From: JBHEMK01 sp046262635
Lineage (GTDB): Bacteria; Actinomycetota; Thermoleophilia; Gaiellales; Gaiellaceae
Length of the DNA stretch: 5,536 nt
Assembly: GCA_046262635.1 (NCBI GenBank)
Contig: JBHEMK010000076.1
Span: 1 to 5,536 of the forward strand
Direction: 5' to 3'
In this document: in pieces, positions 1 through 5,536 of the stretch
Numbering within the stretch: the first letter of the stretch is position 1
Layout: each line of letters starts with the position of its first letter
Program-made: the position numbers and the translations under genes
Notes under the pieces: model-generated
What the model was told of the DNA's origin: nothing
Databases searched by the model: none
Seen by the model: only the letters and a program-made list of their open reading frames with translations

Positions 1-66
1 GCGTCGAGCGCCGGAAGACAACACCCATGATCACGACCGCGAGAGGACACAACCCATTATCGGCAC

Positions 67-119
67 GGCACCAAAGAGAGCTCCTCCCCCGAACGGGGGA
101 GGAGCTCTCGCACGGTGCC
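67..119. terminator. Long perfect hairpin, possible bidirectional terminator
   Basis: Positions 76-90 and 95-109 are perfect reverse complements (15 bp) around the 4-nt loop GAAC. The stem resumes beyond a small internal loop (AAA against GCAC) with six more pairs, GGCACC at 67-72 and GGTGCC at 114-119, so 21 base pairs in all. No T-run follows on the plus strand. On the minus strand only TTT follows the inner stem. This suits a strong transcription barrier or mRNA-stabilising structure more than a textbook U-tract terminator. It could end a plus-strand gene stopping near position 30, or back up termination of the leftward sialidase-like gene. The structure is seen directly; the role is inferred. 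Confidence 0.5.
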
Positions 120-483
120 TACCGACGGCCGCTACGTCGTAAAGGGCATCAGACGGCACGTGTCGGACGAGGAGCTCGAGCGCACCGGCCTCGCCGTGGT
201 CCAGCGCGGACACCAGACACCACATCGGCTCCGGCTGCGAGCCGGCCGACGCCGCGCGAGCCTGTGCCAGCCCAGCTCGTCCTGGTCGACGCTGCAGGCC
301 CCGATGACCCGGGCCGTGCGCAGCGGGAGGACTGGCAGGCTCGAGCGGCAGGAGCGCAACGCCGGCAGAGGTGCAGACCCGGCGGCGGCCGATACTTCGA
401 GGGGCCGCCGAGGTGCCCATACGCTCGCTGGACCGCTCCCGGAGATCGGCGCGGACTAGACACGCGTCCGGGCGGAGGAGGCT

Positions 484-518
484 CGGAGCGGGTCCGGCAG
501 TCGGTCGGACCCGCTCCG
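484..518 (-). terminator. Hairpin terminator of sialidase-like gene
   Basis: Positions 484-496 (CGGAGCGGGTCCG) and 506-518 (CGGACCCGCTCCG) pair perfectly over 13 bp. One G-T wobble and one C-G pair inside them leave a 5-nt loop. On the minus strand the stem begins about 8 nt after the TAA stop at 529-527, the usual place for an intrinsic terminator. No U-tract follows the stem on the minus strand. That is common in high-GC actinobacteria, where U-less hairpins are often proposed to terminate or to protect 3' ends. Confidence 0.6.
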
Positions 519-526
519 CTGGTCTC

Positions 527-2305
527 TTAGCCCGTCGTTGCGGCCCAGATGTCGGTGTTGCCGAACCGCGGGCAGGTGAAGAGCGGCCACGGTGCGGGAA
601 GAGCCAGGCTTCCGGCCGCCAGTGAGGCTGCGCGATAATCCTGCACTGCAGGGCAGACCTCGGCATCGCGGGCGTCCGTCCAGACACCGACGCCGTACGA
701 GCGCGTGGCGGCCGCATAGACGTAGTCGCCGATCCGCTCCTGATAGATGTCGTGGCCCGGGTAGGTCCCGCGGAGATCGCCGTCAGGACCGACCGTTGAG
801 AGCGTCCAGGAGCCCGGCGCGCCGCCCGCGATCGGCGCGGTGAGGAAAACACCGCGGTAGCGGCGGGTGCTCGTCATGTCCGAGCCGCGCCACGGATCGC
901 GCACCGCCTCGTAGACGACGTAGGCCCGGTCGCCCGTCGGGGAGATCGCCGGCGCGGCGTAGACCGGACGATCACCCGCGAGCTGCACGGCGGTGGGCGT
1001 GCTCCAGGTCGCCCCGCCGTTCGTCGACCAGGAGACGCGTGCTTGCTCGGAGTTGAGGCCCGGCGTCGCGTCCGCCCAGGCGTCCAGGATCTCGTTCGTC
1101 GCACCCGCCCCGCTCGGCGCCCCGTTGGCGATGTCGACGCTGGGTGAGGAGGCGAGATCGGTGCGTGCCCCTGCGAATCCGTCCATCACGCAGCGCCCGG
1201 TGATGGGATCGACGAAGAAGCACGGATCGGTGACAGGCTGGATCACCCGCTGCTTCGTGAAGTGCGCACCCCCGTCGGTCGACTTGAACATCACCTGCGA
1301 GCCGTGCGTCGGCAGCCCCACCAGCGCCGGGTTCTGGAACATCTCGGCAAAGACGTAGACGACCCCGTGGCTGTCGGTGCGGATCGTGCAGCCGCTGAGC
1401 CCGAACTGCTCCGGCCCGCGGCCGCCCGTCCCGGCCGGGATGAGCTGCTGCGTCCGCCAGGTGGAGCCCCCGTCGGCGGAGACGGAGATCATCAACGGCG
1501 CCGGGAAGTTGCCGGGATTGTGATGCCCGTTGCTTCGAAACTGCGCCGAACAGAGGTAGACACGCCCGAAGAACGAGCTCGACGAGGCGTTGTCGGCCCA
1601 GACTTGCTCCTTGTCCTCGAACGCCGTCTGACTCGCGTGCGTGTTCACGAGCACCGGCGCCTGCCAGCTCGCCTGCTGCTGCACCCTCGCCGCCGTCGGG
1701 TCATCGAGCCTCGAGACCGCAGCGCCGACGAAGCCGCGGAAGACGCGGTTCGGGAACGGCTGCCCGCCACTCGCAACGAACGGCGAGACGAGGTTGGCGT
1801 AGTAGACCCGCGAGCCGTTGCCCCAGGAGAAGGCTCCGTTCCGCGGGATCGGGCCGATCGCTACCCCGGGATCGCCAGAGCTCGTGAGGTTGTGCTCGAA
1901 GTACCCCGGCAGCGTGTGGATCGGCCCGGGATGAGCCGTGCAGGGGGTCGTCGGGGCGCAGTCCGCCGCCGTCCAGCCGGAATACGTCGGCTGCGTCCAG
2001 CTGTTGCCGTTGTCGAAGGAGAAGTAGACGCCGGAGAGCCCCACCCCGCTGTCGGCGGAATCCGCGCACGTGCCCTGCTCGGTCGCATCCTGCTGCGGGC
2101 ACGGGGCCCAGTCGACGAAGTCGTTGACCCCGGCCACGACGACGTTCGGATGGTTCGCGTCGATCGCAACAGCCGGTTCGTTCTGGTGGTTCTGCGGCGT
2201 CACAGCAGGTGGACTGCCGACGGTGACCTTCCCGGTACCTCCGGAGGCAGCGCCGGCCACCGCGAGTGCAAGCACCGCCAGTGCGGCGCCGACAAATACC
2301 CGCAT
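527..2305 (-). CDS. Secreted sialidase-like (BNR/Asp-box) protein
   Basis: The 592-residue product begins with a short Sec signal peptide (MRV, then a hydrophobic Ala/Val/Leu stretch, then AGAASGG), with likely cleavage near residues 18-21, so it should be exported. Four Asp-box motifs (S-x-D/N-x-G-x-S/T-W/F) are visible: SFDNGNSW (~96-103), SADGGSTW (~276-283), STDGGAHF (~342-349) and STNGGATW (~427-434). These mark the blades of a sialidase-type beta-propeller. The opening NEPAVAIDANHPNVVVAG and the late GDY...VGVWTDARDA are typical of secreted BNR-repeat proteins often named exo-alpha-sialidase. I see no FRIP/YRIP motif, which carries the first catalytic Arg of GH33 sialidases, so glycosidase activity is not shown; a carbohydrate- or protein-binding role is possible. 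Ten cysteines suggest disulfides after export. The ATG at 2305 is preferred to the one at 2311 (594 aa) because a GAGGGGAG Shine-Dalgarno lies 6 nt from the former and abuts the latter. A hairpin follows the TAA stop. Confidence 0.85.
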   Translation of the reverse strand: MRVFVGAALAVLALAVAGAASGGTGKVTVGSPPAVTPQNHQNEPAVAIDANHPNVVVAGVNDFVDWAPCPQQDATEQGTCADSADSGVGLSGVYFSFDNGNSWTQPTYSGWTAADCAPTTPCTAHPGPIHTLPGYFEHNLTSSGDPGVAIGPIPRNGAFSWGNGSRVYYANLVSPFVASGGQPFPNRVFRGFVGAAVSRLDDPTAARVQQQASWQAPVLVNTHASQTAFEDKEQVWADNASSSSFFGRVYLCSAQFRSNGHHNPGNFPAPLMISVSADGGSTWRTQQLIPAGTGGRGPEQFGLSGCTIRTDSHGVVYVFAEMFQNPALVGLPTHGSQVMFKSTDGGAHFTKQRVIQPVTDPCFFVDPITGRCVMDGFAGARTDLASSPSVDIANGAPSGAGATNEILDAWADATPGLNSEQARVSWSTNGGATWSTPTAVQLAGDRPVYAAPAISPTGDRAYVVYEAVRDPWRGSDMTSTRRYRGVFLTAPIAGGAPGSWTLSTVGPDGDLRGTYPGHDIYQERIGDYVYAAATRSYGVGVWTDARDAEVCPAVQDYRAASLAAGSLALPAPWPLFTCPRFGNTDIWAATTG

Positions 2306-2311
2306 GCTCAT

Positions 2312-2319
2312 CTCCCCTC
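2312..2319 (-). promoter_or_regulatory. Shine-Dalgarno deciding the sialidase-like start
   Basis: On the minus strand this reads GAGGGGAG. It ends directly against the ATG at 2311 (no spacing) but 6 nt before the ATG at 2305. A 5-9 nt spacing is normal for initiation, so the second ATG (protein starting MRVFVG) is the likelier start. The difference is two residues. Confidence 0.6.
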
Positions 2320-2344
2320 ACTCGTTGCCTCTGCAAGGCGCAAG

Positions 2345-2350
2345 ATCCTA
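2345..2350 (-). promoter_or_regulatory. Candidate -10 box of sialidase-like gene
   Basis: On the minus strand this reads TAGGAT, matching the TANNNT form of housekeeping -10 boxes in actinobacteria, with TG directly upstream. A start about 7 nt downstream would give a leader of roughly 30 nt that contains the Shine-Dalgarno. No convincing -35 is seen at 16-18 nt upstream, so this is tentative. Confidence 0.3.
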
Positions 2351-2503
2351 CAGCCATACCCCCCTCGACCATCACGAGACGCGTCCCGCGCCGCGCGGTC
2401 GCCTCCGGCTCTCGGCGGCGAACGCTCAGCCCGCCAGCCCCAGGCGCCTGTCGCCGTCCGGGCCGAGGGTGAGCCCTCCGGTCGATCGAAAGCAGCCAGG
2501 CTG

Positions 2504-2571
2504 GTGGCCGGAACGGCCGGGCTTGCGCGCGATCGAGGTCGGCAAAACGCCACAGTCGCCCGGCCGGCCAC
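2504..2571. repeat. GC-rich imperfect inverted repeat upstream of the operon
   Basis: GTGGCCGG at 2504-2511 pairs with CCGGCCAC at 2564-2571, and CCGGG at 2517-2521 pairs with CCCGG at 2559-2563. This leaves a 5-nt bulge (2512-2516) and a 37-nt loop. It lies about 55-125 bp upstream of the hydroxylase start, where an operator could sit. GC-rich dyads arise readily by chance in this base composition, so regulatory meaning is speculative. Confidence 0.3.
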
Positions 2572-2591
2572 AGCGACCGCCCGGATCCCGC

Positions 2592-2620
2592 TCGATCGCG
2601 CCGGCGCGTCTGTCTATGCT
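2592..2620 (+). promoter_or_regulatory. Candidate leaderless promoter of the hydroxylase operon
   Basis: TATGCT at 2615-2620 fits the TANNNT -10 pattern. Seventeen bases upstream, TCGATC at 2592-2597 matches TTGACA at three of six positions. Transcription starting 7 nt after the -10 would begin at the A of the ATG at 2627. No Shine-Dalgarno-like purine run precedes that ATG. Together these suggest a leaderless mRNA, which is common in actinobacteria. Inferred from pattern only. Confidence 0.4.
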
Positions 2621-2626
2621 CACGGC

Positions 2627-4879
2627 ATGGCCCCGGGCACCTTCGTGCGTCCAGACGGCAAGGAAAAGGTGACCGGTACCGGCCGCTACACGGCCGACGT
2701 CAATCTCACGGGGCAGCTCCACGCGAAGCTCCGCTACGCCGACCACACGCATGCGCGGATTGTCGGGATCGAGACGGCGAAGGCGCGTGCGCTCCCCGGC
2801 GTGCTCGCCGTCATCACGCACGAGGACGTGCCCGACGTGCGCTACGGGCAGATGGTCAAGGACCGGCTGCTGTTTGCGAAGGACCGGGTTCGGTTCGAGG
2901 CGGACGTCGTCGCTGCCGTCGCCGCGCTCACGCCCGAGATCGCCGCGCAGGCGGCGGAGCTGATCGAGGTCGAATACGAGCCACTGCCCGCGGTCTCGGA
3001 CGTCGAGGCTGCACTCGACCGCGACGCTCCGCTGATCCACGAGGACTGGCAGTCGTACGAGGGCGACGAGTCGCTCGGCCGCGACGGGAACGTGCTCGGC
3101 TACTCCACCGTCGTGAAGGGTGACGTGGATGCAGCACTGGCCGCGGCCGACGTCGTCGTCGCCGGCCGGTACGTTGCGGATGCCTCCCAGGGAGCGCCGA
3201 TCGAGCCGCGGGCGATCCTCGCCCAGTGGCAGGGCGACCGCGTCACCGTCTGGTCGTCGACGCAGGTGCCCTTCGCGGCTCGGAGCGGCGTCGCTCAGGT
3301 CCTCCAGATCCCCGAGTCAGACGTGCGGGTGATCGTGCCGCTCCTCGGCGGCGGTTTCGGATCAAAGTGCGACTTCCATTTCGAGGGTCACGTGGCGGCG
3401 CTCGCGCGCGCGGCCGGGCGGCCGGTCAAGCTCGTCTTCTCACGCGAGGAGGAGTTCACCGCCCCGGACCACCGCCGCGAGGGGATGGTGATCGAGCTCG
3501 AGACCGGCGCGCGGAAGGACGGGACGATCGTCGCTCGTCGTGGCAGGCTGGTGCTGGACGGCGGCGCCTACTGCGGCGAGGGCGGGTTCTTCGCGCAGCT
3601 CGCCGCAATGCACGCGTGCGGCCCGTACGTGCTCGAGAACGTGCAGGTCGAGTCGACGCTCGTCTACACGAACAACCAGCCGTCCGGCTCGATCCGGGCG
3701 CCGACCGCGCCGCAGGTGTGCTGGGCACTCGAGCAGCACATGGACGAGCTGGCAGAGGCGCTCGGGCTCGACCCGGTCGAGCTGCGTCGACGCACGCTCC
3801 TCGACGAGGGCGCTGTGAGCCCGACGGGCCAGGTCTTCGGGACGCTCGGGATCAAGCAGACCCTCGAGCGCGCCGTCGAGCTGATCCGGGCCGGCGGCGA
3901 GCCCGGAGAGGACGAGGCGATCGGCGTCGGCTGCGGGTGGTGGCCCTCGTTCGGCGCCGCCTCCGGCGCCTACGTGAAGCTGAACGGCGACGGCTCCGGA
4001 ACGATCATCACCGGCGCCCAGGAGAACGGCAGCGGCGCCGTGATGGGACTGCCACTCCTCGTCGCCGAGACGCTCGGGATGGAGCCGGGCGCGTTCTCGC
4101 TGCTCTACCAGGACACGGAGGCCGGGCCGTGGGACATGGGCTCGTCGGGGTCACAGACGACTTTCAACAACGGGCGCGCGGTCGTGGAGGCGGCGCGCGA
4201 GGTGCGCGAGCAGCTGCTCGACCTCGCCTCCGAGAAGCTCGAGGTCGCGAGGGAGGACCTCGTGCTCGCGGGCGGCGAGGTTGGGCTCGTCGGCGTGCCG
4301 GGGCGCACGGTGTCGATCGCCGAGCTGGCCGGCTCCGGGACGACGATCCTCGGCAAGGGCTCGGGAGTCGTGCCGGACAACCCCCCCTCCGATCCTGGAG
4401 AGGGCTGCCTCGGGCGGCTCGGGTTCGAGTCGTTTCTCGAGCCGCAGCTCTTCACCCACGCGGTGCGCGTCAAGGTCGATCGCGAGACCGGCGTTGTGCG
4501 TGTTCTGCAGGTGGCGGCGGTGCACGACTCCGGCACGATCGTGAACCGGGTCGGCGCCGACGGCCAGGTCTTCGGAGGGGTCGTGATGGGGATCGGGCAG
4601 GCACTGTCGGAACGCACGCAGTTCGACGCCGACGGCCGGCAGCGCAACCCGCATCTCCTCGACTACAAGCTTGCAACCGCCTCGGACGTGCCGCGGATCG
4701 ACGTCGAGTGGATCGAGAACCCGGCCCAAAACGGCGGTCCGCGCGGCTCGAAAGGGGTCGGCGAGCCGCCCAGCGTGCCCACCGCGGGTGCGATCGCGAA
4801 CGCGCTCGCGCAGGTGGTTGGCCGGCGCGTCCGCGAACTGCCGATGACGCCCGAGCGTGTCTGGGAGACGAGGCCGTGA
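2627..4879 (+). CDS. Xanthine dehydrogenase-family Mo-binding subunit
   Basis: This 750-residue protein is the molybdopterin-binding large subunit of a xanthine dehydrogenase/CO dehydrogenase (CoxL-like) molybdenum hydroxylase, which oxidises a substrate with water-derived oxygen at a Mo-pterin centre. The N-terminal domain (~8-130) opens with RPDGKEKVTGTGRYTADVNL and ends near VEYEPLPAVSDV. The Mo-binding domains follow: QGAPIEPRA (~188-196), GGGFGSK (241-247), GSIRAPTAPQ (354-363), MDELAEALGLDPVELRRR (372-389), and a C-terminal GVGEPP holding the presumed catalytic Glu713. Length is usual for the family. It lacks the CoxL form I (AYxCSFR) and form II (AYRGAGR) loops, so it is not CO dehydrogenase. 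Cys248 sits where xanthine dehydrogenases have the substrate-orienting Glu of GGFGGKE, while Arg357 matches their conserved Arg; xanthine is therefore an unlikely substrate. The start is set by homology: conserved sequence begins at once after ATG 2627, and upstream in-frame codons are not protein-like. The stop overlaps the next gene. Substrate unknown. Confidence 0.92.
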   Translation: MAPGTFVRPDGKEKVTGTGRYTADVNLTGQLHAKLRYADHTHARIVGIETAKARALPGVLAVITHEDVPDVRYGQMVKDRLLFAKDRVRFEADVVAAVAALTPEIAAQAAELIEVEYEPLPAVSDVEAALDRDAPLIHEDWQSYEGDESLGRDGNVLGYSTVVKGDVDAALAAADVVVAGRYVADASQGAPIEPRAILAQWQGDRVTVWSSTQVPFAARSGVAQVLQIPESDVRVIVPLLGGGFGSKCDFHFEGHVAALARAAGRPVKLVFSREEEFTAPDHRREGMVIELETGARKDGTIVARRGRLVLDGGAYCGEGGFFAQLAAMHACGPYVLENVQVESTLVYTNNQPSGSIRAPTAPQVCWALEQHMDELAEALGLDPVELRRRTLLDEGAVSPTGQVFGTLGIKQTLERAVELIRAGGEPGEDEAIGVGCGWWPSFGAASGAYVKLNGDGSGTIITGAQENGSGAVMGLPLLVAETLGMEPGAFSLLYQDTEAGPWDMGSSGSQTTFNNGRAVVEAAREVREQLLDLASEKLEVAREDLVLAGGEVGLVGVPGRTVSIAELAGSGTTILGKGSGVVPDNPPSDPGEGCLGRLGFESFLEPQLFTHAVRVKVDRETGVVRVLQVAAVHDSGTIVNRVGADGQVFGGVVMGIGQALSERTQFDADGRQRNPHLLDYKLATASDVPRIDVEWIENPAQNGGPRGSKGVGEPPSVPTAGAIANALAQVVGRRVRELPMTPERVWETRP
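4863..4867 (+). promoter_or_regulatory. Ribosome binding site of FAD subunit
   Basis: GGGAG lies inside the last codons of the large-subunit gene, 8 nt before the GTG at 4876. It supports GTG as the start and fits translational coupling with the upstream gene. Confidence 0.5.
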
Positions 4880-5536
4880 CACGGACCTACGTCGGGGCGG
4901 ACACGGTCGAGGAAACGGTGGCGGCCATGTCTCGCGGCGCCAGGCCGGTTGCCGGCGGCACCGACCTGGTCGTCGGCGCGCGCCAGGGGAAGGCGCCGCT
5001 GCCCGAGAGCCTCGTCGCGATTCACCGCGTCTCTGAGCTCCACGGCGTCCAGCTCGCCGGTGACGCCCTCCGCCTCGGCGCCCTGGTGACCCATGGGGAG
5101 ATCGCGGCACACCCGCTCGTGCTCGAGCGCTTCACCGCGCTGGCGGACGCCGCCTCGATCGTGGGCTCGCATGCGACCCGGGCACAGGGCACGGTGGGCG
5201 GCAATCTGATGAACGCCTCGCCCGCGATGGAGCTCGGCGGCCCGCTGATGACGTTCGGGGCCTCCGCGACACTCCGCACCGAGGCCGGCGAACGCTCCGT
5301 CGCGGTCGCCGATCTCGTCGCCGCGCCAGGCCGGACGACAGCGGAGGCGGGCGAGCTCCTCACGGAGGTCACGGTGCCCGTTCCCCCCGACGGCGCGGGT
5401 AGCTGCTACGCCCGGCTCGAGTACCGGCAGCAGATGGAAATCGCAGTCGTCGGTGCCACTGCGATCGTCGTGCTCGAGGAAGGACGCGTCGCCGCGGCGA
5501 AGGTCGCGATCACGGCGCTCGCACCGACGATCAGGC
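4876..5536 (+). CDS. FAD-binding subunit of Mo hydroxylase (partial)
   Basis: This is the medium subunit of the same enzyme (CoxM/XDH FAD-binding family), cut by the right edge after 220 residues; full members are usually around 270-300. It takes electrons from the [2Fe-2S] subunit and passes them to an external acceptor through FAD. The two FAD-contact motifs are present: AGGTDLVVGARQG (~26-38) and GTVGGNLMNASP (~105-116). Between them is the family pattern LRLGALVTHGEIAAHP (~65-80), and later GELLTEVTVP and YARLEYRQQMEIAVVGA (~178-194), where the C-terminal domain begins. In the second motif the common ASPAAD reads ASPAMELGG, a D-to-E change with a shifted flank. The GTG start overlaps the upstream TGA by 2 nt (GTGA), implying co-translation. 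A small 2Fe-2S subunit gene is expected downstream but lies outside the window. Confidence 0.9.
   Translation, partial: MTRTYVGADTVEETVAAMSRGARPVAGGTDLVVGARQGKAPLPESLVAIHRVSELHGVQLAGDALRLGALVTHGEIAAHPLVLERFTALADAASIVGSHATRAQGTVGGNLMNASPAMELGGPLMTFGASATLRTEAGERSVAVADLVAAPGRTTAEAGELLTEVTVPVPPDGAGSCYARLEYRQQMEIAVVGATAIVVLEEGRVAAAKVAITALAPTIR

Larger units (their letters stand above)
1..526. other. Gene-free region with two hairpins
   Basis: No reading frame here resembles a protein family I recognise. The open frames are Arg/Pro/Ala-rich, as expected of non-coding reading in GC-rich DNA. The best candidate is a plus-strand frame from a GTG at 115 to a TAG at 457-459 (114 codons). In it, 29 of the first 33 codons end in G or C and the peptide looks protein-like (it includes GRYVVKGIRRHVSDEELERT), but it then turns Arg-rich and low-quality, and its GTG sits inside the 3' arm of a hairpin. 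It could be a decayed gene fragment or chance. At the far left, plus frame 1 reads nine residues to a TGA at 28-30, which could be the tail of a gene entering from the left. I found no tRNA or rRNA signature. Confidence 0.5.
2306..2626. other. Divergent intergenic region
   Basis: About 320 bp separate the divergent start codons of the leftward sialidase-like gene and the rightward molybdenum hydroxylase operon. The region carries a Shine-Dalgarno and candidate -10 for the left gene near 2312-2350, a GC-rich imperfect inverted repeat at 2504-2571, and a candidate promoter next to the right gene at 2592-2620. The plus-strand frame of the hydroxylase stays open through it and far into the antisense of the left gene. 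I see no protein-like sequence there and treat it as non-coding. Confidence 0.65.

Noticed and set aside
31..852. Minus-strand 273-codon open frame overlapping the 3' part of the sialidase-like gene
   Set aside because: It is low-complexity Arg/Ala/Pro sequence that crosses both the sialidase-like coding region and its terminator, with no recognisable motif.
2549..2573. Seven-base direct repeat GCCACAG (2549-2555 and 2567-2573) upstream of the operon
   Set aside because: It is too short, with no third copy and no link to a known binding site.
2483..2598. Three CGATCG palindromes at 2483, 2530 and 2593 in the intergenic region, considered as operator repeats
   Set aside because: CGATCG also occurs many times inside the coding regions of this window, their spacing is irregular and the flanks do not match.
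1262..2626. Long upstream extension of the hydroxylase frame, making a 1205-residue open frame antisense to the sialidase-like gene
   Set aside because: The extension is Arg/Pro-rich with no family similarity, it overlaps a well-supported gene on the other strand, and conserved hydroxylase sequence begins right after ATG 2627. It is an artefact of stop-poor GC-rich DNA.
2627..4879. Annotation as the catalytic subunit of aerobic CO dehydrogenase (coxL)
   Set aside because: Neither the form I AYxCSFR nor the form II AYRGAGR active-site loop is present; the equivalent segment reads GSIRAPTAPQ.
4151..5110. Minus-strand 319-codon open frame opposite the two hydroxylase subunits
   Set aside because: It is an antisense shadow of two clearly conserved genes, with Arg-rich composition and no motif.

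Overview
The window comes from a high-GC bacterium. The coding regions strongly favour G or C at the third codon position, the genes are tightly packed, one start codon is GTG, and a secreted Asp-box protein sits beside a molybdenum hydroxylase of the xanthine dehydrogenase/CO dehydrogenase superfamily. This is typical of soil or aquatic Actinobacteria (for example Thermoleophilia/Gaiellales-like lineages), but the sequence alone does not fix the taxon.

Layout from left to right. Positions 1-526 hold no recognisable gene. They contain two strong hairpins, one at 67-119 and one at 484-518. The second lies just after the stop codon of the next gene and is probably its terminator. Positions 527-2305, minus strand, encode a secreted sialidase-like beta-propeller protein with four Asp-box (BNR) motifs and a Sec signal peptide. 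Positions 2306-2626 are a divergent intergenic region with a Shine-Dalgarno and a candidate -10 for the leftward gene, a GC-rich inverted repeat, and a candidate promoter for the rightward genes that would give a leaderless mRNA. Positions 2627-4879, plus strand, encode the 750-residue molybdopterin-binding large subunit of a xanthine dehydrogenase-family enzyme. The FAD-binding medium subunit starts at 4876, overlaps its stop in a GTGA arrangement, and runs off the right edge after 220 residues.

The two rightward genes form one translationally coupled operon. The large subunit hydroxylates a substrate at a Mo-pterin centre. The medium subunit passes electrons through FAD. A small [2Fe-2S] subunit is needed to link them and is not in the window; it probably follows downstream. 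The substrate cannot be named. The residue equivalent to the xanthine-orienting glutamate of true xanthine dehydrogenases appears to be cysteine, which argues against xanthine itself. The sialidase-like gene is divergently transcribed and has no evident functional link to the operon. I see no mobile element, CRISPR array, tRNA or rRNA, and no clearly novel system. The points most worth a second look are the altered active-site motifs, the predicted leaderless start and the hairpin-bounded gene-free segment.
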